Shown: piece after piece, positions 1 through 12,086 of the stretch
How positions within the stretch are numbered: the first letter of the stretch is position 1
Layout of the letters: every line of letters begins with the position of its first letter
DNA from: Riptortus pedestris
Taxonomy: Eukaryota > Arthropoda > Insecta > Hemiptera > Alydidae
Reading direction: 5' to 3'
Length of the DNA: 64,000 nucleotides
Assembly (NCBI GenBank): GCA_019009955.1
Contig: CM032233.1
Span: 61,566,001-61,630,000 of the forward strand
Program-made: the position numbers and the translations under genes
Notes under the pieces: model-generated
What the model saw: only the letters and a program-made list of their open reading frames with translations
Told to the model about the DNA's origin: nothing
Databases searched by the model: none

Positions 1-109
1 TATGGAGAAAAACTACGAAGGGGTGGCTTTAATGGTTCTGATCTTCAGTGGAATACTCTTCGCTCTTCTTGATGACTTTATTGTTTGTATAGAACTGAGA
101 AGAAGGTAA
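1..109 (+). CDS. Possible 3' terminal exon fragment of an ionotropic-receptor-like membrane protein (partial, left edge)
   Basis: An open frame enters from the left edge and ends at TAA (107-109). The 35 visible residues include a strongly hydrophobic stretch of about 20 (VALMVLIFSGILFALLDDFI) followed by a charged tail, CIELRRR. The pattern of acidic-Gly-Val, about 20 hydrophobic residues, Glu-Leu and a basic tail resembles the last membrane segment of arthropod ionotropic receptors and iGluRs. That is a resemblance of pattern only. The fragment is too short to identify, and no upstream exon is visible. It could equally be a chance open frame. Confidence 0.25.
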   Translation, partial: MEKNYEGVALMVLIFSGILFALLDDFIVCIELRRR

Positions 110-660
110 TGGAGAACAACTTCATGCTCTTGTGACTCTCTTCTTTTACTTCTTCTTTTCTGTGGGAATCAGAACTTCCGTTGGGGAGCATTACTATATA
201 ATGAAGAAATGTTCTAAGATAAAATCTTCTACGCAATGTAAATGGGATTCAAATAAGAATGCGTCAATACATTTCTTTATCTTCGTTTATATTCTCATTG
301 GCACAACGTTGGTGGAGTTAGCGTTGTAGTTGGGATACTCCTCCTGACTAATTATACGCGGTACGGTCTACGTTTGTTATTGTATCTACAGGCTATTTCT
401 CGTAATTGTTCCCGTGAACAGGTAATCCTGTTTTCCATGGAAACGAACAAGGAATGAATGAGGGCCTCAACGACATGCAGTGATTTTATATTGCCGTCTG
501 CCAAAAGTGGTCTACAACAACTGAATCTACTAAGCGAAACATCATTAAGCATATGATTTATTCTGTATCTTTGGCATTTATTACTCTATCAGTCTGACCA
601 ATATATTCCGAACCACAAGAGTACCTTTTGCTATAAAATCCTGGTAAACTCGTATGAAAA
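110..660. other. Unassigned sequence
   Basis: No gene, repeat end or RNA motif is recognised. Short open frames are present on both strands without recognisable protein motifs. Confidence 0.5.
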
Positions 661-1036
661 CCAATGGAAGGATCAAAAGATCAAAAACATCTCCACTCTT
701 AATGCTTCGTTTATTAACAGAGTACTTTCGGGGCGAAGCGTCACATCTTCAGTGCTCTAGAGCTGGTCCCTATTGAGTCGACATCTCCGGTGAAACTGAA
801 CGGGCTTCATCACTCGAGATTTGGGATGGCTGGTGGAGGTCCATCATCAACGGAAGGATCAAAATGTCAAAAACACCTCCACTCTTGATACTTCATTTAT
901 TAACAGAGTACTTCTTTCGGGGCAAACCGTCCCATCTTCAGTGCTCTAAAGCTGGTTCCTATTGAGCCGACATCTCCGGCGAGACTCGCCGCAGTTCTAG
1001 AGCACTGAACATGTGACGGTTTGCCCCGGAAGTATT
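661..1036. repeat. Penelope-like or retrozyme-like tail repeats: direct repeat plus inverted repeat
   Basis: A block beginning GGAAGGATCAAAA at 666 recurs at 852, a period of 186 bp. Both copies hold TTTATTAACAGAGTACTT, then CATCTTCAGTGCTCTA, then CCTATTGAG.CGACATCTCCGG. After the second copy a short segment (about 996-1035) is the reverse complement of 905-947, so the right part can fold as a hairpin. A partial direct repeat closed by a short inverted piece is the arrangement known for Penelope-like elements (pLTR plus inverted end). The minus strand reads CTGAAGATG...CGAAAGTAC, a hammerhead-like string. Class assignment is inference; the repeats themselves are seen directly. Confidence 0.45.
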
Positions 1037-2782
1037 TTCGTATGAAAATCATTTTTACTGGATAGTGTCTTTTGTTGTAATTTCAATGTTGTATTCGTTT
1101 ATCCATATTTACTAGGCTGTAAAATTGTTGGCTCTTCTATGCCGGAGTATAATATACAAAAGGAATTCGACGAAAGTTTTTTATTTCCATTTGACAAAAA
1201 GGCGAAAGAGTCATTTACATATGTGAAATATATTTTTCGTTTCAGTCTCACTTTTTAAATTCGTTCCTTTCAAACACTCCCATGCAAATTTCCGCTGTAA
1301 AAAACCTTAACGGCAATCCATTATTGGCAACATCAGTTTGCTTCTTAATGTCGCTATTGTATAGAAGTTTGTATGCTAAAAAAATGAACGAGAATTTTTC
1401 TTCGATTAATATTTATTAACATTTCTTGGACAGAGATACTAGCGAAAAGTGACATTGTCAAGACTGACCATCAGATCCTGTTCATTGGTCGTTATATCAT
1501 GTGTTTTTCTGCTTGCAGTTAGGACAATTTCAGGTTATAGTTTTTTTATCATGGAATTCAAGATTCATAACACACAGACTAAACCATGTGTAGCCATTCT
1601 AGTGACGGATTATCTTGAAGCAGCGGGGTTGTGCTTATTGTATTAAGAACGTTTGTTGAAAATAACGTAGTCGGGAAATATGCATAATTAACGCATCATT
1701 GGTATGACGAAGGTTTTTCATCATTCTTACTTGCACCTAAGGATTCACATACCCACTGGATGATTTGGATCAGATACATTAATCGAGAAAGGATTGGTGT
1801 CAACCGCATCGTCTGCTACGTCGGAATTAATCCATTTCCTTTCACTAGGGAAGCTGGGTGAATATGGCTGGCTCATTGTCAGTAATAATTGAATCATTGA
1901 CCGTACATTCAAATTCTGTCGTGGTGTCTGTGGCTGAAATTAAGGAATATAAATGCTGAATGTTTCTCTCAATGTAGAGAAATGCGAAATGCCAGTCTAG
2001 AATTTTCCGAGAATCGATACAACGTGAAAAATGAAATACTGAACTCGTACTAAATGAAATACGGAATCTCCACAAAACTTTAATTGGATTATAAACATAG
2101 ACAGGGAGAACGAGGCAGAAATGGATCAAGTGCAGATCGCTTTATTTCAATAATGCATTAAGTACTTATTTTTTGTAAGTGGCCATATGTACCCTGAAAT
2201 CACTTGTTAGAATCTATTTGTGTTAACTTAATGACCTTTCCTTTTCCGTTAAGTTATTCGTTTTGTTTTTTTAAAACAACATATATAAAGAATAACATCA
2301 TTCTTATAGCACGATGGTATAATAGTATAACTGTTTATTTATACAACTTGCGCGAATATTTTTACAACACATTTTTAAACTAATTGTAAGAACATTTTGT
2401 TTTTCGTACATCCATTCATTATTGTAATGATGAAGGACGAGAAATGAGGACGAGTAAATTTCAATATATTGGAGAAAAAGAATTTAGCACTGTGGATTAA
2501 GACAGTCTAATTCAGTGAAATATTTAATGGAAAAACTACGCACCCTAACGATATTCAAGGATACAAAATTATTGACAAATAGAGTTCATGAATGACCGTG
2601 TATCAAACTTTTGTCAAGTTAAATAGTACTTTTATGTTTGAATAAAGAATAAAAGATAGATTTATTGTTGTGTTTTAGGCCTTCATCAACAAAATACTAA
2701 ACATTGGCGTTAATGACAAAAATGGTTGACACGCCACAAAAAAAAAATACTAAACAATAATTGCGACCGCTAGAGCACCAAC

Positions 2783-2783
<1 letters not shown>
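1037..2783. other. Unassigned AT-rich sequence
   Basis: No family member recognised. Open frames are short and lack motifs. An exon-like 43-nt stretch on the minus strand (about 1253-1295) has AG and GT neighbours but is weak. Confidence 0.45.

Positions 2784-2836
<53 letters not shown>
2784..2836. repeat. (TA)n microsatellite
   Basis: Uninterrupted TA dinucleotide run joined directly to the CACTAGCGG end of the repeat that follows. Confidence 0.95.
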
Positions 2837-2840
<4 letters not shown>

Positions 2841-3474
2841 TAGCGGCGAACCCAACAGACGTTGTCCTGCATGATATTTCAAGCGATTAGGATATTAAAT
2901 TTAATAATATTATGTTTAAAACAAAAGCTACTTTTAATAACGTAAACACAACTTTTGTTATGTGCACATTTACCTAAAAACATATAGAAAATGAAATATC
3001 GCAAATTTTTATTCAGGCCTCCCTTATAACACCCAATCCCGTTCGAACATAAAAAATTTAATATAGCTTATAATCATAGAAGAATTAATGCTAATTTACA
3101 TGTAGAGTTTTGTTAAGTTCGGTTCAATCGTTTGTGCCCAATAAAATTGGGGGCTCCCACTTTTATTTTTTAGTGTATATCTCGTTTATACTTTGTTATA
3201 CGACAAAAGTGATTATAACAAAAGTTACTCTAAATAACATAATAAACAAATTTTATCCTGTGCACATTTGCCGAAAAAACAATAGGAAACGAAATATCGC
3301 TATTTTTTTGTCTTCCCTTACAACAACCCCCACTCCTGCTCCATCTTCCGGGCTGATTTGTGAATCTAAACCATCCAGGGCGTCACCCAAACGCGTACAA
3401 AAAAAAGCATTCAAATCAGTCCAGCAGTTTAGGAGGAGTTCAGTGACATACGTACATGTACAGTAGAATTATAT
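2837..3474. repeat. Interspersed repeat with a microsatellite-linked CTAGCGG end, family B copy 1
   Basis: Begins CACTAGCGGCGAACCC, then GACGTTGTCCTGCATGATA, next to the (TA)n run, and ends near CAGTGACATACGTACATGTA. It matches 48890-49456 in reverse orientation over almost its whole length, including blocks such as TATATCTCGTTTATACTTTG and GGCGTCACCC. It carries no recognisable protein. A stretch near the far end (TTCAAATCAGTCCAGCAGTTTAGGAGGAGTTC) resembles a motif often seen at ends of insect interspersed repeats. The class (RTE-type tail or a DNA element) cannot be decided from these copies. Confidence 0.7.
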
Positions 3475-4106
3475 ATAAATCTCTTAAGGGATATCTGCTC
3501 TGAGGGAAACAAATTTAAATGTAACTATCTCAGAGGAAAAAAGCTTCTAACCACTGTCCATAAGATCAGCGGGCCTTGGCGGTTCGTAGAACCGGATAAA
3601 AGGATACTGGGAGAGTGCCAGGGAGAATTGCGCCAAAAGAAGATCAGCCACAGATAACCTCTTAGACAAATATTTCAAAATTCTCATGTTTATGATGCAC
3701 ATCTGCATCACCTATTCGCCTTCTACCAGCTACAAATATCAGTTTGGTTTGCTGGAGTTACTACAATCAATTAGATTGCCTAGCAAGTTTCTCAGATTAA
3801 CGATAGTGATTCTGGATGGGACTTCTTCTAAGGTCAAAATTGGCGTTACTCTCTCTCTGGTAGTTTGGGGGTTACACTGGCTTAAGGTAAGGAGATCCTC
3901 GGTCGCATATACTGTCTCACCCCCGCAATAGAATTACCAATACCAAAAACAAAGATAAACAACAAAACTGTTATATCCGATAGGCACTAACAGCACATGG
4001 TACCACTGCTGAAAATATAGTAAAGTTGGCTGTTGCTTTGGACTGAATATACGCATTCAACTTTTTTTTTTGACCAAAACGGAGAATAAAATGGAAATCA
4101 TAATAC
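3475..4106. other. Unassigned sequence between repeats
   Basis: No recognised family or gene. The open frame at 3686-3931 has no recognisable motif. Confidence 0.45.
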
Positions 4107-4664
4107 AAAAAAAGTCCGTCACGCAGGGGCTGCGTAAACTAAGCAGATTTCCCACGTGAAGCTTTACAATAGAGAAATCTGCCTAATAACAACTGTAGTA
4201 GTAAGAAACCTCTAAACCTAAAACATTATTTAGGGCGTAATAACCCAGTAGTTTCTAGCCCCAAAAAACAGTTAACCTAACCTCTAAACCTATTCACGAG
4301 GGACGAATAGTTATGGAAATGGCCACCAGAGCTCTAGGCGGAAAGTTCGAACATAGCCTACTGGCAACCACACGCAGAATACAAATGCAAATATCTCGGT
4401 TAATATTCAAGATACAGAATAAATGTATATATCATTATTTATATTAAATGTAATGTGCAATAAGATTAGTTCTATACAATTTCACGAACCTCTGCATAAT
4501 AACGTAGATATTTCGAATTTTTGAAAATCCCCCCCTCTAAACCCCCCCTCCCACTGGTTTGATTTCAGCCGTTAACGAACTTGATCTTCCTTTTTACAAG
4601 AAACGATTAAATACCGAGTTTGGTGACGATTAAACAAAAATTGCGACCGCTAGAGTGTTAACAG

Positions 4665-4717
<53 letters not shown>

Positions 4718-4902
4718 TATATATATATATATATATATAGATATATATATATATAGATATATATATATATATATAGTTTTGAACGGACCTCATTTTCGTC
4801 ATCTCCTGGGTAGGATCGATGGACATTTGAAGAAATTTTTCGAAAATCGCGTCATGAGTACGACCTCAATAGCTGATTTCCCTTAAGGGAAATCTGCTAA
4901 AA
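4107..4902 (-). mobile_element. HINE/DINE-1-like non-autonomous Helentron, full copy
   Basis: Reading the minus strand gives the palindromic end (4871-4898), the conserved block with GATGACGAAAATGAGGT, a (TA)n tract of about 105 bp with a few interruptions (4671-4776), the core with the CTCTAGCGGTCGC motif, the inverted repeat GGGAAATCTGCTTAG, the hairpin GCAGCCCCTGC and a terminal GACGGACTTTTT. The subterminal inverted repeats AGCAGATTTCCC/GGGAAATCTGCT plus the single 3' hairpin match the known organisation of Helentron-associated elements. It is almost identical to 45285-46028, including a block with CTAAACCTAAAACATTATTT, so both belong to one recent subfamily. No coding capacity. Confidence 0.82.
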
Positions 4903-6016
4903 TGTCTCTCAGAGTTGGAGTAAACTTCAGAAGCTTTTGTGACTTCAAAGTCAAGACTATCCTTGCGGATACGTTACAATTAACATTCGGAGATAAACAG
5001 TTTGAAAATAGAAGGCTGAATGTATTTTGACCAAATCAAAGTTATTATGTTTTTACCAATAAAAAAAAAGATTACATTCGGTTGAAAATAAAGTTAATTT
5101 CTACGTTGATTTTCTGGCCGGTGGAAGAGAATTATAATGCAGGTAGAGGAAAAAGAAGGAGTAGAGGAAAGTTTATTTGTTTGGAGATGGGTTTAATATC
5201 GAACCGTACGAAGTTTCAGTTTGTTTAAAAAAATTCTGCATTTACTGAACCAAGGTGATATAGGAGGCGAAGCGTAAATTGGTTTTCACACAAAATAAAA
5301 TAAAAAAAAAAGATTTCTAGGCATAATATATTACACGGGGACCGTCTCAAAAGTTTTATCCTATTTTGGAGTTAGTGACGGCCAGTAAAGTGTTAAGGTC
5401 AGCCATCCATACATCCGGTACTTTGAGATTAGAAATTCAAACACTTTTATTTTTGTGGTTCTTTCTTTTTCTTTATATCGGATGTGATCTGAAAATCTCT
5501 TTATTCCCCTAATTCATGATAATTAATATAATTTAGGATAAGTACCTATTTTGTTGATGCCTGCTGTTAGTATTTAACTCAAGGAAACTAAATTTTACTT
5601 GGATTATACTAGCCAAAGTTGAAAAGTAAAAACTCTTCATGAATCAAAATTGCAAATAAGATATTTGTCTAAAATGTACTATCAGATGCTTAAACTGGTG
5701 TGTTCTTAATGCTTTTGAATTAATTGTTATATTCATTCTATTTGATTTCATTCTATTTATATTATTAATCAAACCTCATTCTTTATATAATATAATAAAT
5801 ACCCAAATCGTTTGCTTATTTGCATCGCTAATTGAATCTTAAATAAATGAAAAAAAAAAAACAAATTAAATCTTTGGCCACATGAAGTTTGTTATCGTGC
5901 CAGTGGGATTAGAGAGGAAAGCACGCAACGCCTTTACTCAAATAGCTTCTATTCGTCTCAAGATGCTAAGCAGATACAGTGTAGATGACAGAAAGTCGCT
6001 AATCGCTGAGCTAAAA
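4903..6016. other. Unassigned AT-rich sequence
   Basis: No genes or repeat ends recognised; several A-rich runs. Confidence 0.45.
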
Positions 6017-6056
6017 TAGCTCATTTCCCCTGAGGAAAATCTGCTAATAAGTTTAG
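6017..6056 (-). repeat. HINE palindromic-end remnant
   Basis: AGCTCATTTCCCCTGAGGAAAATCTGCTAA is a degenerate copy of the palindromic terminus, with about four changes. The rest of the element is not visible. Confidence 0.6.
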
Positions 6057-6784
<728 letters not shown>

Positions 6785-6914
6785 GTAACCTCTGTCTGTA
6801 CATTGAATTTTTTTTCGAAATTTCACGATAACTTTTCGTTTCACATGTCATAGACACCATAACTGCATTTTGTTTCTTTCGTGTATGTTTTTTTGTTTGT
6901 TGTACCTTTTTACG

Positions 6915-7420
6915 CATAAACGGCTGAACCGAATTTTATGAAACTTGGTATCTGTATTACTACTAACCCAACTTAGACTTTAGGCTATGTTAATATTCTC
7001 TGAGATGAACAGGAGTGGGGGTTATAAGGGCCAGAAATTAAAAATAACGATATTTCGTTTCCTATTACATTTTCGGCAATTATGCACATAACAAAAGTTG
7101 TTTATTTTGTTATTTAGAGTAACTTTTGTTATACACATTTTTGTCGTATACCTAAATATAAACGAGATATACGCTAAAACCTATACCGGAAGTGAACAAT
7201 TGTATTTGGCATAAAAGACTCAACCGAACTAAATAAAACTTGGTATGTGTATTAGGACTCACCCCTTCCTTATAATAAGCCATACTAATATTTCTAGGGA
7301 CGGACAGGAGTAGGGATTATAAGGGAGGCCTGAAATTAAAAATAGTGATATTTCGTTTCTTATTGCATTTTCGGCAATTATGCACATAACAAAAGTTGTT
7401 CAATTCTTTTCAATATGAAC
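6915..7420. repeat. Family B related repeat with internal tandem duplication
   Basis: Two units of about 287 bp start at GCTGAACCGAATTTTATGAA (about 6922) and at the related ACTCAACCGAACTAAATAAA (about 7209). Each holds AACTTGGTAT.TGTATTA, GGAGT.GGG.TTATAAGGG and GATATTTCGTTTC...TTTTCGGCAATTATGCACATAACAAAAGTTG. The same blocks occur in 2837-3474 and 48890-49456. An end-like sequence, CCGGGTATCTGAGCTAG, meets the next (TA)n at 7718. Confidence 0.65.
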
Positions 7421-7716
7421 TACCAGGTACCTTACCTGGAAAAATTAATTCAAATGTATGTTAATATTTTGTCCTTAATAATTCAAATCTATGCATAATG
7501 CACAGAAACGGGAAATATGACAGTATGGAGGACAGTGAAGTCTTACATAAAAAATTAATTTTATTATTAACAAATCCACAGAAACGACGTGTATTTAACC
7601 CTAAACACTGGGACGGGTAAATATCAAAATATTGTGCAAAGTAAAGCCTTGCTAAAAAAATACCATCACCATTCAGCCTCAAATGAATTCCCGAGGGAAA
7701 CCGGGTATCTGAGCTA

Positions 7717-7717
<1 letters not shown>
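7421..7717. other. Unassigned sequence, possibly the distal part of the family B copy
   Basis: Only the last 30 bp (CCCGAGGGAAACCGGGTATCTGAGCTAG, then TATA) looks like a repeat terminus comparable to GGGTCCGCTAGTATATA at 49445. Confidence 0.4.

Positions 7718-7772
<55 letters not shown>
7718..7772. repeat. (TA)n microsatellite at a repeat-repeat junction
   Basis: A TA run with a family B-like end on its left and HINE core-like sequence on its right. Confidence 0.9.
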
Positions 7773-7774
<2 letters not shown>

Positions 7775-7799
7775 ATCCATTTTTCTTCTGTTTCTCTTT

Positions 7800-8487
7800 T
7801 TTATCAATTTTTTCTTCAATGGGAGAAATCCAAAATTCGAAATATCTCCGTTATTATGAGCGGGCTCGAAATTTTGCATAGCAATATTCTTGAAAATTCA
7901 ATTTTCTTTATATGTTGTTCTATATATTTCTCCTCTATCATGAATATTAAGCCAGATATTTGCATTGTTTTGTTTTCAGTCCTGCTCATGCCATATTAAC
8001 AACAAGCCTAGCTTAAATATCAAATATGGTTATCATCGAATCTTTTCTATGTTAGAAACCTACATGAATATCTTCGTTATGATATCATTAATAAAGATTA
8101 TTTTTCCTGAAATACTAAATATTTACTTGTTCTGTACCATGCAAAATGTTTAAACGATTCATTAGAAAGTTAAAGGTAAAATTTGTTAATGGTGACGACG
8201 GAGGAGGCGTTAAGGGAGTTAAAATGAAATAACTAATGATGAATATAGCGCGAGTTATTTATATTTTTTGTTTTCAGCCTTCAGTTAAACTCCTCTCATA
8301 CTCAGGAGTTTTTCATTTTTCAGCAATTGTAACCCTAACATCTTCTACCCAATTTAAGTTCAAAGTTGCGGTTATGCAGGCTTCTAATCAGTTGAGATAA
8401 AGAAAATTAAATATGATATGAGAACATCGGTCTACCATTTCAGCATCTGCCTAGTTTACGCAGTACTGCGTGAGGGGCTTTTTCTTT
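7800..8487 (+). repeat. Eroded HINE core and 3' end
   Basis: Blocks AATTCGAAATATCTCCGTTATTATGAG (7834-7860), a GATATTTGCATTG...GTTTTCAG stretch, a second GTTTTCAGCCTTCAG near 8271, and a degenerate terminal block CTGCCTAGTTTACGCAGTACTGCGTGAGG (8451-8479) keep the order of the family core and hairpin end. Two GTTTTCAG cores suggest the double-core form also seen at 16593 and 22425. The palindromic end is missing. Confidence 0.6.
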
Positions 8488-9723
8488 AGATGAATACTGT
8501 TAATTAATGTAAATATTTATTAAAACCTCAAAGCATTTATTAAACTGAGTTAATTTAGTTAATTAACTGAATGGTCCGATTCAGATATTGTTATTCGAAC
8601 TAACTCATTCAAAAAGATCAGATTAACTCCTTCCCACCACAACAATGGATACAACTTGATTCCATTATCAATTTCCAAGTACTTTCAATCATACTTTGTT
8701 AATCTTTGTGCACCTGATCGTTCTAACGTTAATGAACACTACGCTGGCAATGCTCTGCATTACTAGATACTTGATGCATCACATGAAAAGAATGGATCTC
8801 TGCTGCTCTGAACTGTCCCTGGAGGAGGCTAATTCTAAGATGAGCATTGCAAAATAAATCCTATTTAGTTGTTTAGTTACCGGGCTTTGGGGTTGGACTC
8901 TAATCCATTGCAGAGGTGGCAACTCGGCATCGTGGGACAATTGAGTAGCAACTTAAAAAATGTAGTAGCTGTCTTTTGTCTGTAATGTCATCAAAATGCA
9001 ACTGAGAAAGATCGTGGCGAGATGACCGAACTTACTTGTCAGGTCCTGGCTTTAAATAGCCTGTTTGTTTATCTTTAGAGATATCCATTTTGTTATTTTA
9101 TCCTTAATGCACTTTGGAATAGGCTTGTATTTTAAAAACTGCCTGCTATAATTTTTATGTACAGAGTCAATCTGGTTGGATTCTTTCGCCATCTTTGTAT
9201 CATCGATAAACCTCTTGTATTCAACAAGAGGCATTAAGCAAACACACATTTTCAGCAATTCTTAATGAATTAATTCAGAGCTACAAGATTTGACATCCTA
9301 ATTTTATTGATAGGACAATTGCAGATATCAGTATTGAGGCCTTCATAATCCAGTAGGACATTGTCTAGACTCAGAGCTTATTACATATTTAATGCATTGA
9401 ACCAATGTTCCTATGATTGTTCATTTTATGCGCCGAGTTTTCCCTATTGGATTCCCACTCATAATTCATTCCTCAGTCTACATATCTGTTTTACGCTAGT
9501 GGACCAAACACATCTTGTAACCCTATTATTACAGTTAATTTTGTCAAAATGACGTATATATTATCAATGTTATTTCATAGTACATAAGTTATTCACGTTT
9601 GCACGATTGGAGTGGTGTGTTGTTAATTGCAGGTTGTTTTACAGCATATTCGAGAGTCATTCTTTGTAAACTACCAATGTTCCTTCATAACGATTTTTAT
9701 GTTCCTACTGGATACTACTTAGT
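8488..9723. other. Unassigned sequence
   Basis: No gene or family recognised. The minus frame at 9052-9258 (68 residues) is rich in Lys, Ile and Cys without a motif. Confidence 0.45.
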
Positions 9724-9803
9724 CCCATCTTCACGAAGAGGGATATATTATGTATACGTATATATATACGTATACATAATATATCCCTCTTCGTGAAGAT
9801 GGG
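9724..9803. repeat. 80-bp perfect palindrome
   Basis: CCCATCTTCACGAAGAGG on the left is matched by CCTCTTCGTGAAGATGGG on the right. The 40-bp arms pair at every position around a centre between 9763 and 9764, with no spacer. The middle is TA-rich with two ACGTA/TACGT motifs. A run of G follows immediately. The perfection implies a very recent inversion-duplication, a hairpin-end element, or an assembly fold-back artefact. Confidence 0.93.
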
Positions 9804-10119
9804 GGGGGGGTATATATATATACATTTAAGTTTATATTCCTTTTACACTCAAAAAAACAACAACAAAAAAACAGCAATGTCAACCAACAAACTAACTTAC
9901 CAAGAACACATAGGAGTTACTTCATGTATGACAAAATGAATTGTGGGGATTTAGTTTCGGACACCGCCCAAATATAATTATCGACATAGAAAGCTTCAGT
10001 CATTGATTGGTACAACATACTAAGAGTTTAAACTGTTTTAACGAGTTACAGTGAAAAATTAAAAGCATTGGCTATCCAGCGAGTTCTTAAATCTTCATTT
10101 TCCCAGCCAATACCAATCG

Positions 10120-10483
10120 TTCAAAGCACACTACGATGTGGAGAAGTACCTCATTTTTATTAATAACATCCACGTTACAAGAATCATAGCACAGTGCAGA
10201 CTTTCAAAATTTATTGAAATGGCAGTGCATACAAGCTTAACTAGGAATTATGCAGCATTTGCAATCTGTATGAAGAGGAAACACTCCACCACTTCTTCTT
10301 CCGCTGCCCTATGCAAAGCCACATCAGAAATGCATTCATCTCCAAACATATGAACTCTACCGATTCACCATATATACAGCTGAAGCAACTATTCACAATA
10401 GAAGACAAATCTAAGGCCTTTGATACCAACAAATTTGTTATTATTGCGCTTAAAGCACGAGCTTTCATAATGTTTGATTGACT
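10120..10483 (+). pseudogene. Decayed C-terminus of a non-LTR retrotransposon reverse-transcriptase protein
   Basis: Two overlapping frames together give the end of a retroelement protein. The first frame gives NNIHVTRIIAQCRLSKF. A frame change follows, giving NGSAYKLN, a stop, then ELCSICNLYEEETLHHFFFR and CP. The CxxC...H...C pattern preceded by an NG.AYKLN segment is typical of the C-terminal zinc-knuckle-like region of non-LTR retrotransposon ORF2 proteins. The reading then stays open to TGA at about 10480 and is followed by a T- and TTA-rich 3' flank. At least one frameshift and one nonsense codon show it is dead. The clade is not determined. Confidence 0.5.
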
Positions 10484-11665
10484 TATCACTTCCTACACAA
10501 GTTATAAATATTTCATTTATTATTATTATTATTTATATATTTTATTTATCTATTTTTTTTTCATAATTAATATTGTGCCTTCGGAATTGATTGATGATTT
10601 AGAAGAATTTTCTCTTAATTTTGTCTTGATTTATTTTTTATTTAATATAAGCAGATTGATGAAATTTTATGTTCTTGTTTATTTTTATTTTATTTTCTTT
10701 CTTTCTATTTCTTTATTTTTATTTTTGTTTCTATTAATTTAAGATTACTTATGTATCAAATTTGAAGATCACCCAATCTTGAGTAAGCCATTTTAACTAT
10801 AATGTACTTCATTGTTTATTGATATAATAATTAGAGCCAAATTATTTATTTTATCAATCACCAATATTATTGTATTACTTTACAGAATTGTACCTACCTA
10901 TGTATTTTAATTCTTCTTTTTTTTTTCTTTTTCTTTTTGTAAAAATTCGAACCACCTGTAAAATGTTTATATTTTAGTACAGAATTTTTATCTATCTACT
11001 AAAAGTTTAAGTCATCATATATGCAGAATCGTGGTTCCCTAATTATTATGTAATTCAGTAATTGCGCCTTCCTGATAATTAATGTTATAGTCCACAAGCT
11101 ATGGGGTTAGACGTTCATCTAACTTAGTTTAGGTATGGAGTATATCAGTGGAGTTATCAGGTTTAATCCAAGGCTCCTGGAAATTTCGATTTTCTGTTAA
11201 TTGGTTGGGTTTGTTTTCAGGTATCATTATCCATTCAGGCTATTAGACCCCTCTAATGGGTTTAAGAGAATAATTTAGGATACCGGAGCTCAGCTATAAC
11301 CTATCTAACTAACGCCCTCTTATGTAATTAGTGATTTTAGTGATGGTTATGGCTAAAAGGTTTAATTATAATTATAACCTTGTTTTAGTCACTTAATGTA
11401 AAAGATGTGGTGCTTTCTAAAACTTTACTTATAACTAACTAATACTCCCACAGCAACAAATCTGTTTGCTCGGTAAATTTCCAACTGCATTTACACTTTG
11501 AGAATTCGTATTAATTGAATTGCAAGTAGTAGTAGCCTCCCTGGATCTATTAGGCGTTAATATGTAGGCAATTATTTCAATACTTGTACCCATGGGTATA
11601 CTTATCATTACTTCTTGACAAATGAAGGAATAAGCTACTTGCAACTCATTTAACCTTTATTTATG
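10484..11665. other. AT-rich, T-rich unassigned sequence
   Basis: Long T-rich, low-complexity stretches at 10500-10740 and 10910-10940. No gene recognised. Confidence 0.5.
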
Positions 11666-11786
11666 TTTTAGCAGGCTTCTCTTAAGGGAAATCAGCTATT
11701 GAGGTCGTACTCATGACGCGATTTTCAACACATTTCTTCAAATGTCCTTCGATCCTACCCAGGAGATGACGAAAATGAGGTCCGTT

Positions 11787-11822
<36 letters not shown>

Positions 11823-12086
11823 CTGTTACCGCTTTTGCCGGTCGCAATTCTTGTTTAATCGTCACTAAACTCGATATTTAGTCGTTTCATGTAAAAAGAA
11901 AGATCAAGTTCGTTAATGATTGATATCGGACCAGGGGGAGGGGGGAGTTTAGAGGAGAATTTTGAAAATTCGAAATATCTCCGTTACTATACGTCGGATC
12001 GGACAAATGTATTAAACCAATCTTATAGCACATTAAATGTTCTATAAATATTGTTATATACATTTATTCCCTGTCTTGAATATTAA

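Noticed and set aside
1253..1295. 43-nt minus-strand stretch between a CAG and GTGAGA
   Set aside because: Two frames are open but the donor context is poor and AT-rich DNA yields many such pairs.
7973..8000. Many TTTTCAG sites followed by TCC or CCTTCAG as splice acceptors
   Set aside because: The GTTTTCAGCCTTCAG string is a conserved part of the Helentron-like core and recurs in every copy; no matching donor or open frame follows.
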